DNA of 5,057 nt from an uncultured Nitrospira sp. (GTDB taxonomy: Bacteria > Nitrospirota > Nitrospiria > Nitrospirales > Nitrospiraceae): contig CAMLHQ010000139.1 in the NCBI GenBank assembly GCA_946479785.1, forward strand, positions 1-5,057. Reading direction: 5' to 3'. Each line of letters opens with the position of its first letter. The stretch's first letter is position 1. Positions 1-5,057 of this stretch are shown piece by piece. A program made the position numbers and the translations under genes. The notes under the pieces were generated by a model. It did no database searches. It saw only the letters and a list, made by a program, of their open reading frames with translations, and was not told where the DNA came from.

Positions 1-463
1 TCAGTTCAGCGGCCAATTGATTCCACTGGACGACTTTCACGCCGTGCTTCGCCACCCAAGGCGGATTTTGCCGTGGGGCGCCCCCCTTGGGGTGAACCGC
101 CACCACCTTTTTCCCAAGAGCGAGGCTGGTCTCCACTTCCCAAGTCACCCAACGGCTTTGCGCAGTATTGTCGGAGATGTAGACGACACAAACAGATGAG
201 CGCTCTATCCGCTCGCTGATCTTTTGTTTGATATATTCTGCGCGTTCGCTGTCGTAGGGCTCGCGAACAGAATGATCGTTGAACTCGATATCACTGTTCT
301 CGTTCTTCGCATGCGCGCGCAGAAGATTGACCTCGTCCATATCTTCGGTTGCAAAACTGATAAAGACATTTCGTTTGCCGCCCTGAAGCGCCGCCTTGGC
401 TTTCTCCTCCAGGGACCGAATGTCGCCTAACCTGCTCCAGCTCCCGCTACTCCCGCCGCCCAT
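1..463 (-). CDS. TIR-like (DUF1863/MTH538, ThsB-type) protein, 3' end outside window (partial)
   Basis: The frame starts at ATG 463-461, one base after the QueC-like stop (TGATATG), with a GAGGGGG ribosome site at 476-470. It is open for 154 codons to the window edge. The N-terminus is glycine/serine-rich (MGGGSSGSWSRLGD) followed by a short helix SLEEKAKAAL. The TIR-like domain then begins: RNVFISFATEDMDEVNLLR (31-49), DIEFNDHSVREPYDSERAEY (58-77), ISERIERSSVCVVYISDNTA (82-101), and SRWVTWEVETSLALGKKVVAV (103-123). The WVxWEVExS motif carries Glu109 or Glu111, at the usual place of the TIR acidic active-site residue. This is the MTH538/DUF1863 family, which includes the phage sensor and signal synthase ThsB of Thoeris. 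Few residues are probably missing, because such proteins are usually about 150-200 long. It is the last visible gene of the operon and is likely a sensor or effector. Its exposed MGGG start makes it a candidate substrate of the preceding QueC-like enzyme (inference). Confidence 0.87.
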   Translation of the reverse strand, partial: MGGGSSGSWSRLGDIRSLEEKAKAALQGGKRNVFISFATEDMDEVNLLRAHAKNENSDIEFNDHSVREPYDSERAEYIKQKISERIERSSVCVVYISDNTAQSRWVTWEVETSLALGKKVVAVHPKGGAPRQNPPWVAKHGVKVVQWNQLAAEL

Positions 464-476
464 ATCAGACCCCCTC
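464..476 (-). promoter_or_regulatory. Strong ribosome binding site at the QueC-like / TIR-like junction
   Basis: GAGGGGG at 476-470 lies inside the last QueC-like codons and six bases before the ATG at 463. The QueC-like TGA (467-465) is followed by a single base and then the ATG. This fixes the start of the TIR-like protein at MGGG and suggests both coupled and independent initiation. Confidence 0.7.
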
Positions 477-1055
477 AGCCTTGAATTCATTACATGCTAT
501 GCACGCTCCACAAGGTGTTTCACCCCCGAGATGACAGGAATAAGTGCCCTCGATGCCTTTAAGCGTCGCGAGTTCGATGACTTCCTGCTTGTGGAACGAC
601 GAGAGCGGTGCAAGGACCTTTATTTCACGCCCCATGCTCCTTGCGATCATTGCCTCCGCCTCCTGCAAGAACGCCGATGTCTGGTCAGGAAACAGGCTGG
701 TTTCCTCATGGAGGAGTCCAATCGATATCGCATCGGCGTCGCGCTGAAATGCGTAGGCTGCTGCTACAAGCAGAAAGAGGAGATTTCGACCAGGAGTAAA
801 CGCATCCTCCAGCACTCGCTGGTTCGGGTCCGTCAACCCGGACTTAATGAGGCGGCCATAGCCCGACAGGTCGGCCACCTCCAAATCTGGTAGCTGCAAC
901 TTGGCCATCGCTGACCGGCAAGCCGCGTGCTCTCGATCGCGGGATCGCTGCCCATAGTCGATGAAAATCGGATATTGCTGAATCCCTTCCTCTTTTGCGA
1001 GGTAGGCGACCAGCGTGGAATCAAGCCCACCGGAAACGAGAGTGACAATGCTCAT
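465..1055 (-). CDS. queC: QueC-like 7-cyano-7-deazaguanine synthase family protein (specialised paralogue)
   Basis: A 196-residue member of the PP-loop ATPase family. QueC turns 7-carboxy-7-deazaguanine into preQ0 by ATP-dependent adenylation and amidation. The start at 1055 puts the PP-loop VSGGLDST at residues 7-14, as usual; a longer frame to 1115 only adds residues overlapping the glycosylase gene. Further motifs are IFIDYGQRSRDRE, FTPGRNLLFLLVAAAYAF, and the C-terminal zinc site CHLGGETPCGACIAC with Cys174, 182, 185 and 188 (bases 536-492). The segment that in biosynthetic QueC reads roughly PDCRPEF is FPDQTSAFL here, and the protein is about 25-35 residues shorter than typical QueC. This suggests a specialised enzyme like Cap9 of type IV CBASS or QatC of Qat systems, not queuosine synthesis; no queD, queE or folE is nearby. 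A GGAG lies 11 bases before the ATG, and the start overlaps the previous stop (ATGA). The symbol denotes the family only. Confidence 0.93.
   Translation of the reverse strand: MSIVTLVSGGLDSTLVAYLAKEEGIQQYPIFIDYGQRSRDREHAACRSAMAKLQLPDLEVADLSGYGRLIKSGLTDPNQRVLEDAFTPGRNLLFLLVAAAYAFQRDADAISIGLLHEETSLFPDQTSAFLQEAEAMIARSMGREIKVLAPLSSFHKQEVIELATLKGIEGTYSCHLGGETPCGACIACNEFKAEGV
1052..1055 (-). other. ATGA stop/start overlap between the OGG-like and QueC-like genes
   Basis: The TGA of the OGG-like gene (1054-1052) overlaps the ATG of the QueC-like gene (1055-1053). A GGAG at 1070-1067 stands 11 bases upstream, slightly far. The overlap decides the QueC-like start against the longer in-frame option at 1115. 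Confidence 0.8.
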
Positions 1056-1759
1056 GCTAACGCGCGCTCCGTATCTTGAGAACCCGCAACCCGCATCACT
1101 ATCCAGATCGCCCAATCCATAAGGCCGACTGCAAATCCGAGCCTATTTGCATGTGAAATCAGTTTATCTTCTTGCATGTGATAGTGTGAAAGCTTCGAGA
1201 TGGCTCGGCCGGCCCCTGTGTAGAGTCCAATAATCGTCATGTAGTTCAATACGTGGCGATCCAGGACTGCGAGATCGTAGCTGATACCTGCGTTACGCAG
1301 GAACATACTCGCCTGCTTTGGCCCGATTCCAGCTACGTTCGACACAAGCCACGAGCGAGCGGTTGCCGCATCTCCGAAGGCATGCACGAGTGAGCACAGG
1401 TCCCCGCTTTCCTGCGAGACCGATTCGCGCGCAGAGGCCAATTGCATCGACTTTGATCGAGGAAAGCGATAATTTCGAAGGCTGCCGTTCACCAGTACAG
1501 GTTGACGGAGAACCCCGAGGATTTCATCGGCGAGTTCGGCCCGGGGTGCCGATGTGTTGAGGAGAAGCTGCCGTTTATCCAAAGCATCGGCGGTGGCTAC
1601 GGCAAGCCCATACGGTACTTGACTGCTGAGCAGGCAGCATGAGAGTTCCCACCAGAGATTTCGCTCGTCAAGCGCACTCTGAGAGCGCTTAGCCCGCTCT
1701 TCAATCTCCGGGCATATTGCGGCAACGGCGTGCTCCAGCCTGGCAGCATCGTTTCTCAT
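1052..1759 (-). CDS. OGG-type 8-oxoguanine DNA glycosylase/lyase-like HhH-GPD protein
   Basis: A 235-residue protein, close in length to the short archaeal/bacterial OGG2 enzymes. The N-terminal helical half contains LWWELSCCLLSSQVPYGLAV (35-54), typical of this family. The helix-hairpin-helix motif is NVAGIGPKQASMFLRN (141-156), followed by YDLAVLDRHVLNYM (161-174). Lys148 (codon 1318-1316) and Asp167 match the catalytic Schiff-base Lys and the Asp of OGG1 (K249 and D268 in human), with the same 19-residue spacing. Both key residues are intact, so base-excision/lyase chemistry is plausible. No iron-sulfur cysteine cluster is present. The family removes 8-oxoguanine from DNA; in this operon it may act on a deazaguanine-containing or otherwise modified guanine nucleotide instead (inference). 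The start ATG overlaps the stop of the TIR-TGT gene and the stop overlaps the QueC-like start, both as ATGA, so it is translationally coupled on each side. The counterpart in type IV CBASS is Cap11. Confidence 0.9.
   Translation of the reverse strand: MRNDAARLEHAVAAICPEIEERAKRSQSALDERNLWWELSCCLLSSQVPYGLAVATADALDKRQLLLNTSAPRAELADEILGVLRQPVLVNGSLRNYRFPRSKSMQLASARESVSQESGDLCSLVHAFGDAATARSWLVSNVAGIGPKQASMFLRNAGISYDLAVLDRHVLNYMTIIGLYTGAGRAISKLSHYHMQEDKLISHANRLGFAVGLMDWAIWIVMRVAGSQDTERALA
1756..1759 (-). other. ATGA stop/start overlap between the TIR-TGT and OGG-like genes
   Basis: The TGA of the TIR-TGT gene (1758-1756) overlaps the ATG of the OGG-like gene (1759-1757). No clear Shine-Dalgarno precedes the ATG, so the glycosylase is probably made by re-initiation of the same ribosome, keeping the two proteins in fixed ratio. 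Confidence 0.8.
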
Positions 1760-3159
1760 CTGAACAAATCCGGCATTTGATCCCTAAGTTGTTTTGAATT
1801 GGATTGGCCCAACAGGCCGACGGCAAATGCTTCTAAGCGATTTGTTGAAGCGGCAGCCTGCAAGTCGTGGGTTAGCTCCCGATAGTAGTCCAAATTATGG
1901 AAGGCAACTTTACCTGCGTAGTCTATATTATCGTCGGAGAGCGCAGAAACAGTGATGGCCGAAGCCGCCATCTGCGCCTGGTATGCGAAAAAATCGAAAT
2001 GTTGGTAGTGATTTAATCTGTGCTGCTGTCGGTCAACGGCAACCCGGCACCACTCTAACCCATCGAAGCTGTCTGCTCCAGCTGCCGTTAGGATCGCTAT
2101 ACTCCATGGATTTCCCGTACCCAAGAGATGGATCGGCTGATAAAAGGATAAGCGATCAAGCTCGTTCCGGACGCGCCTCATGGTCTGTGCGCGCTGGATC
2201 AGCCCTCGGCCCAACTCGCGCTCCGCCAGCGCGATCATCGGTGGCTGGAGCTGGTCGGCGACATCCCGCACGACCTCGGGGAGAATAGTAAGATCGTACC
2301 CTTTCGACCTAGTGGCGGGAGCATGAATGATTGGAAGGACGGGGGCTTTGGTGAACTTCCTGTCTCGTTCGACCGCTGCAATGACTTGCCCAACCGCACG
2401 CTTTCTGTCCCTCGACGGATCCATCTCGTCGAAGCAATACACCCAATCGTGTGAAATCCCTTCCAGCGCCAATTCGAAATCTTGGGGCTTCCAGCTGTCG
2501 TCGTCGCGTCGCGTCGCTTCATAATTGCCTGAATCGACGAGGACAAATCCGCCTTGCGCGCGGATACGCTTCAGCTCCTGCTGGATACCTCGAGGGCGGC
2601 GGGGTGGAAACAGGTCGTAGGCGGAGACAAGGACCGTCGATGTACCGAAGAGACGAAGAGCCTTAAGAGCTTCGAGAGGAACGAGTTGTGTCTCGTGTGA
2701 TGACACGGAGAGGAACAAGCTCGGAAGGGGGACTCTACCCGCAGCGATGGCTGATGGGCGGGTTGGCGCCATCCTCGGCGGGACGACAGTCGAAATCTTG
2801 CGCATCAGGTGCTGGATACCAGGATGATCGTCTTCTCCGGTCCAGCCCAGAAGATCAACCGCACTATAGCCGTTAAAGCCGTACGGCGCATTTGTCGGAA
2901 TGATCTTAGCGGGAATAATCGGAATATTATATTGCTCAGCTAAGCGGAGTTCGTCCTTTACATTACTCTTGTCCTTAGCTGTCGGCGACCAGAGCGGAAC
3001 GACGCATTTTGTATTCTGGATTTCACGTTCGATCACGGTCGAGAAGTCGCCGACGATTTTATCGTCCCACCAAACATCCCATCGGGTTGAAAGTGTTTTT
3101 ACTAATCTCTCCGCCTGTCCGACATCTTCTCGTGAATAGACTATGTAGACGTCTGACAT
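1756..3159 (-). CDS. TIR domain fused to tRNA-guanine transglycosylase (TGT)-like domain
   Basis: A 467-residue, two-domain protein. Residues 1-122 are a TIR domain: strand 1 VYIVYSRED, then RWDVWWDDKI, VVPLWSPTAKDKSNVKDEL and IPIIPAKI. Glu70 in VKDELRLAE sits where NAD-cleaving TIR enzymes keep their catalytic Glu. Residues about 145-450 are a TGT-type barrel: FVLVDSGNYEA (205-215, compare DSGGFQ in bacterial TGT), VYCFDEMDP (240-248, with Asp244 at the place of the general-acid Asp), and GADSFDGLEWCRVAVDR (361-377), where Asp366 (codon 2064-2062) matches the nucleophile Asp of GVDMFDCVLPTR. HNLDYYRELTHDLQAA near the end resembles the TGT C-terminal helix. The CxCxxC...H zinc site of canonical TGT is absent. 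The family normally exchanges guanine for a 7-deazaguanine in tRNA; here the acceptor is unknown. The start has a strong GGGGGGAG site nine bases upstream. Its TGA overlaps the next gene's ATG (ATGA), implying coupled translation. The counterpart in type IV CBASS is Cap10. Confidence 0.9.
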   Translation of the reverse strand: MSDVYIVYSREDVGQAERLVKTLSTRWDVWWDDKIVGDFSTVIEREIQNTKCVVPLWSPTAKDKSNVKDELRLAEQYNIPIIPAKIIPTNAPYGFNGYSAVDLLGWTGEDDHPGIQHLMRKISTVVPPRMAPTRPSAIAAGRVPLPSLFLSVSSHETQLVPLEALKALRLFGTSTVLVSAYDLFPPRRPRGIQQELKRIRAQGGFVLVDSGNYEATRRDDDSWKPQDFELALEGISHDWVYCFDEMDPSRDRKRAVGQVIAAVERDRKFTKAPVLPIIHAPATRSKGYDLTILPEVVRDVADQLQPPMIALAERELGRGLIQRAQTMRRVRNELDRLSFYQPIHLLGTGNPWSIAILTAAGADSFDGLEWCRVAVDRQQHRLNHYQHFDFFAYQAQMAASAITVSALSDDNIDYAGKVAFHNLDYYRELTHDLQAAASTNRLEAFAVGLLGQSNSKQLRDQMPDLFR

Positions 3160-3166
3160 ACGTAAT

Positions 3167-3182
3167 TACTCCCCCCAGAGTA
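3167..3182 (-). promoter_or_regulatory. Possible small hairpin covering the TIR-TGT ribosome binding site
   Basis: On the minus strand, TACTCT (3182-3177) can pair with GGAGTA (3172-3167) around a GGGG loop, with five Watson-Crick pairs and one G-T closing pair. The 3' arm contains the GGAG of the ribosome binding site, which sits nine bases before the ATG at 3159. It lies in the only sizeable gap of the operon (44 bases). Such a stem could damp initiation of the TIR-TGT gene, but it is short and may be a chance pairing. Confidence 0.3.
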
Positions 3183-3203
3183 GTGAATCAGAAGTCTCAC
3201 AAA

Positions 3204-4382
3204 TTATGCGTCGCCGCAACTGTCTAGGCTACGGCAAGATGCACGAGGCCAGGCAGCTCGGTACAAAGACGAGGCGAAGTCGGGAACAATCGTAACGCCG
3301 AGATCGGAGAGTGCAGCGATATCGGACCGCTGCTCCTCGTCCAGTATTACAATATTTTGGTGAGATCGCGTTGCGCAGAGTCGTCGAATTTCCGTTGTGC
3401 TCAATCCGTCCGCCACTAGAAGTGAAGGTGCATTTTCGAGGAATGAATCTGGGACCTCATCGAGTTGAGGTGAGAGCACTTCAACACCAAGCTCTTTCAG
3501 GCGGAAGCGCGCCTCCTCAAGCGTATACCGCCTTCCGATTGTAGATGTTGAGCCATGCAGAACAATCCGGTTTGGTGCCTGCCCTGTTATGGGCTCGCGG
3601 CTACTGAGCAAGTCGGTTTGCACCGGAAGGGTCATTGTCTCACAGTAGGCGGACACCGATCGGGAGGCGAGGTCCGCGGCTTCGGCCGCGGAAGTTCCGG
3701 CTTCGCCCCAATGATATGCAAACACGGCACTGAAGACATCCCCTGTTCCGATCTTGAAGACCCGAGATGAATAATATGCGGGAATGGTATTAGGTTCGGC
3801 ATGACGCTCAAAGACGGTGACCCCCCGCACCCCTCTTTTTACGACTATCACAGTCACCCGATCGCCATGCGACATGGCTTTCGCGGCGGCAGTCGCCAAG
3901 TCGGTGCAACCCGCATAGCGGCAGAGCTCTAGCTCATTCATAACCAAAGCAAGCCGTTTCGCTGTCGAGCCATTGGCTCCAAATGGCTCAGGACGGACAG
4001 CTGTCTGAGGATCGTAAATCGCGCGGACAGCGTGCACGATGGCAGATCCTTCCAGGAACCCGAATCTCAGGACCACATCTCCCGAAACATGTATCGGAGG
4101 CTGCTGAGGAAATGACCCAGGTCGCGGCTCGATGTGTGGTTGAGACAGTGGGTGGAAGTACGCAAATGCGATCGCAATATCGGAATGGGTGCGGGATAGC
4201 CGCACACCGAGGTCCGACAGTTCGTCCGCTCCCGGGCTGCTCTCGTCCCGTGCATAGGTGTGAAGAGTGCTCCCTGGCGAAAGAGCACTGACGGCTGCCG
4301 CCGCGCGCCCGCCCGAGCCAAACTGTGCGTTCCACTTCGGCGTTTCGCACAATTCGCGATATAGTCCACCTGCGATTTGCAT
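3204..4382 (-). CDS. PfkB-family carbohydrate/nucleoside kinase with C-terminal deoxyribosyltransferase-like domain
   Basis: A 392-residue protein. Residues 1 to about 260 are a PfkB (ribokinase-like) kinase: the N-terminus MQIAGGLYRE, the substrate-binding glycine motif GSGGRAAAA (22-30), the strand VIVVKRGVRGVTVF (178-191), and the signature IGTGDVFSAVFAYHW (211-225), where Asp215 (codon 3740-3738) is the expected catalytic base and GTGD replaces the usual GAGD anion-hole motif. A second domain (about 271-375) begins NRIVLHGSTSTIGRRYTLEE and continues with KELGVEVLSP and VADGLSTTEIRRL. This resembles the nucleoside 2-deoxyribosyltransferase Rossmann fold, but I cannot see its canonical catalytic Glu, so it may be a binding domain. 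The ATG at 4382 fits the kinase N-terminus and has only a weak upstream GGA. An ATG at 4389 is in another frame. Likely role: phosphorylating a sugar, ribonucleoside or deoxyribonucleoside within this nucleobase-handling operon. The substrate is inference. Confidence 0.85.
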   Translation of the reverse strand: MQIAGGLYRELCETPKWNAQFGSGGRAAAAVSALSPGSTLHTYARDESSPGADELSDLGVRLSRTHSDIAIAFAYFHPLSQPHIEPRPGSFPQQPPIHVSGDVVLRFGFLEGSAIVHAVRAIYDPQTAVRPEPFGANGSTAKRLALVMNELELCRYAGCTDLATAAAKAMSHGDRVTVIVVKRGVRGVTVFERHAEPNTIPAYYSSRVFKIGTGDVFSAVFAYHWGEAGTSAAEAADLASRSVSAYCETMTLPVQTDLLSSREPITGQAPNRIVLHGSTSTIGRRYTLEEARFRLKELGVEVLSPQLDEVPDSFLENAPSLLVADGLSTTEIRRLCATRSHQNIVILDEEQRSDIAALSDLGVTIVPDFASSLYRAAWPRASCRSLDSCGDA

Positions 4383-4397
4383 GATGCATACGTCCAG

Positions 4398-5057
4398 CTA
4401 ATGGCCGATGATTGTCTGCATGCGGGCTAGTAGCGTCGCGGACAACTCGGCCCGACCTTGGTCGTTGTTGAGGTAGCGCACATATCGGAGATGGCGCAGG
4501 TCGAACGGGATATCGTGATCGCTTTGTGCAATGAGGATGACCTCTCGACCTAAGGTGTGTGCAATCCCGGCTTCGTAAAATACATTCGGATTTCGACCTG
4601 AGCAGTCACAGATCACGATGCGCGAACGATCAATCAGGGAAACGACATCCTGAATAATTGACGCATTCTCCCAGATGTCGTCCGCCCGTCGGCAACGAAG
4701 TCCGACACCTTGAGCAGCGTTTCGGATAGCATCAAAAACAGGATTAAACGCCGCATCGAAGGGCATCATGGCGGATGCAAGATGGGGGTCTAAATTCTCA
4801 TGCTCGGCCAATGGGAAGACCGTTGGCCGCTGTCGCCGGGGGCGTACCTGGCGAAGTAAAAAGCGGTACAAGTCGACCTCTTTCACGGCCCAATGGTTGC
4901 GAGAGAATTCGAAATCTCGGGGCATGTCCAGTTCAGCCCGGCTATCATAAAGCAGCGAGTTTGTTAGGGGAGGAACGTCGGGGTCAAAGCTTACCTCGAG
5001 TGAGACTTCGCCCCCTACGATGCGCGCCCGGTTTATCTGCCCGACATACGCGGACTC
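4398..5057 (-). CDS. Nucleoside 2-deoxyribosyltransferase/TIR-like protein, 5' end outside window (partial)
   Basis: The frame is open from the window edge to a TAG stop at 4400-4398, giving 219 visible residues. An ATG at 4925 exists, but the 44 codons before it read as protein (for example VGGEVSLEVSFDPD) and run into a conserved-looking FEFSRNHWAVKEVDLYRFL segment, so the true start is probably upstream of 5057. The last 130 or so residues form a Rossmann-like domain: MMPFDAAFNPVFDAIRNAA, a G-rich RRADDIW segment, then the signature CDCSGRNPNVFYEAGIAH (about visible residues 151-168) and IPFDLRHLRYVRY. The Glu of NPNVFYE (visible residue 162, codon near 4574-4572) is the expected catalytic residue of deoxyribosyltransferase-like N-glycosidases. 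Such proteins are common in defence islands and may cleave nucleotides or NAD, or bind a nucleotide signal. The N-terminal region is not recognised. It is the first visible gene of the operon and ends 15 bases before the kinase gene. Family assignment is firm at fold level; substrate is unknown. Confidence 0.82.
   Translation of the reverse strand, partial: ESAYVGQINRARIVGGEVSLEVSFDPDVPPLTNSLLYDSRAELDMPRDFEFSRNHWAVKEVDLYRFLLRQVRPRRQRPTVFPLAEHENLDPHLASAMMPFDAAFNPVFDAIRNAAQGVGLRCRRADDIWENASIIQDVVSLIDRSRIVICDCSGRNPNVFYEAGIAHTLGREVILIAQSDHDIPFDLRHLRYVRYLNNDQGRAELSATLLARMQTIIGH

Larger units (their letters stand above)
1..5057 (-). other. Single co-directional operon: DRT-like, PfkB-DRT, TIR-TGT, OGG, QueC, TIR-like
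   Basis: Six genes in the same direction with gaps of 15 and 44 bases, two 4-base overlaps and one 1-base gap. No terminator-like hairpin with a T-run is seen between them. Both operon ends lie beyond the window, so the promoter and possible further genes, including any sensor or nucleotidyltransferase, are not visible. Confidence 0.88.

Noticed and set aside
75..90. GC-rich inverted repeat-like run ggggcgccccccttgggg as a possible terminator or operator
   Set aside because: It lies inside the TIR-like coding frame (codons for KGGAPR) and has no T-run; it is best explained by codon use.
396..893. 165-residue plus-strand open frame with several cysteines
   Set aside because: It lies antisense to the QueC-like gene, has low-complexity shadow composition and no recognisable motif; the minus-strand gene with PP-loop and zinc cysteines is the real one.
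1056..1115. Longer QueC-like start at 1115
   Set aside because: It would add 20 residues overlapping the glycosylase gene and displace the PP-loop from its usual place near the N-terminus; the ATGA start at 1055 fits the family.
465..3159. Housekeeping queuosine/preQ0 biosynthesis operon
   Set aside because: The TGT part is TIR-fused and zinc-less, QueC-like is diverged, and queD, queE, folE, queA and queF are absent, while OGG-, TIR- and DRT-like neighbours point to defence.
465..3159. Dpd-type DNA 7-deazaguanine modification island
   Set aside because: No DpdB/DpdC or helicase/nuclease dpd genes are visible and the TGT-like protein is fused to TIR; the OGG and TIR partners fit type IV CBASS-like sets better. 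Flanking sequence could reopen this.
3988..4389. 133-residue minus-strand frame starting at the ATG seven bases before the kinase start
   Set aside because: It overlaps the kinase gene in another frame and is rich in Arg, Ser and Cys with no motif; the kinase frame carries all PfkB signatures.

Overview
The window is a compact, fully coding stretch in which every real gene lies on the minus strand. The sequence is moderately GC-rich with good Shine-Dalgarno sites. Its protein families are typical of bacterial defence islands, and a proteobacterial host is plausible, but the window has no taxonomic marker. There are no RNA genes, insertion sequences, CRISPR repeats, origins or terminators, and no gene-free stretch longer than about 45 bases.

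Layout in the direction of transcription (high to low coordinates): (1) the 3' part of a gene for a nucleoside 2-deoxyribosyltransferase/TIR-like protein, running in from beyond base 5057; (2) a PfkB-family sugar/nucleoside kinase with a Rossmann-like, deoxyribosyltransferase-like C-terminal domain; (3) an N-terminal TIR domain fused to a tRNA-guanine transglycosylase (TGT)-like barrel; (4) an OGG-type helix-hairpin-helix DNA glycosylase; (5) a QueC-like 7-deazaguanine ligase; (6) a TIR-like (DUF1863/MTH538, ThsB-type) protein that runs out past base 1. Genes 3-4 and 4-5 overlap by ATGA, genes 5-6 are joined by TGATATG, and genes 1-2 and 2-3 are 15 and 44 bases apart. This is almost certainly one operon whose promoter is outside the window.

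The trio TGT-like + OGG-like + QueC-like is the same set of families as the ancillary genes Cap10, Cap11 and Cap9 of type IV CBASS anti-phage systems. Here no cGAS/DncV-like nucleotidyltransferase is visible. Instead the trio is combined with TIR and deoxyribosyltransferase folds (NAD/nucleotide N-glycosidases) and a PfkB kinase. The gene right after the QueC-like gene encodes a protein starting MGGGSSGSW, a glycine/serine-rich N-terminus. My leading hypothesis is a TIR-based defence operon in which the QueC/TGT/OGG enzymes act on a 7-deazaguanine group, possibly attached to the N-terminal glycine of the TIR-like partner, while the TIR and deoxyribosyltransferase-like proteins sense infection, signal or kill. 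The families and gene order are seen directly; the function is inference.
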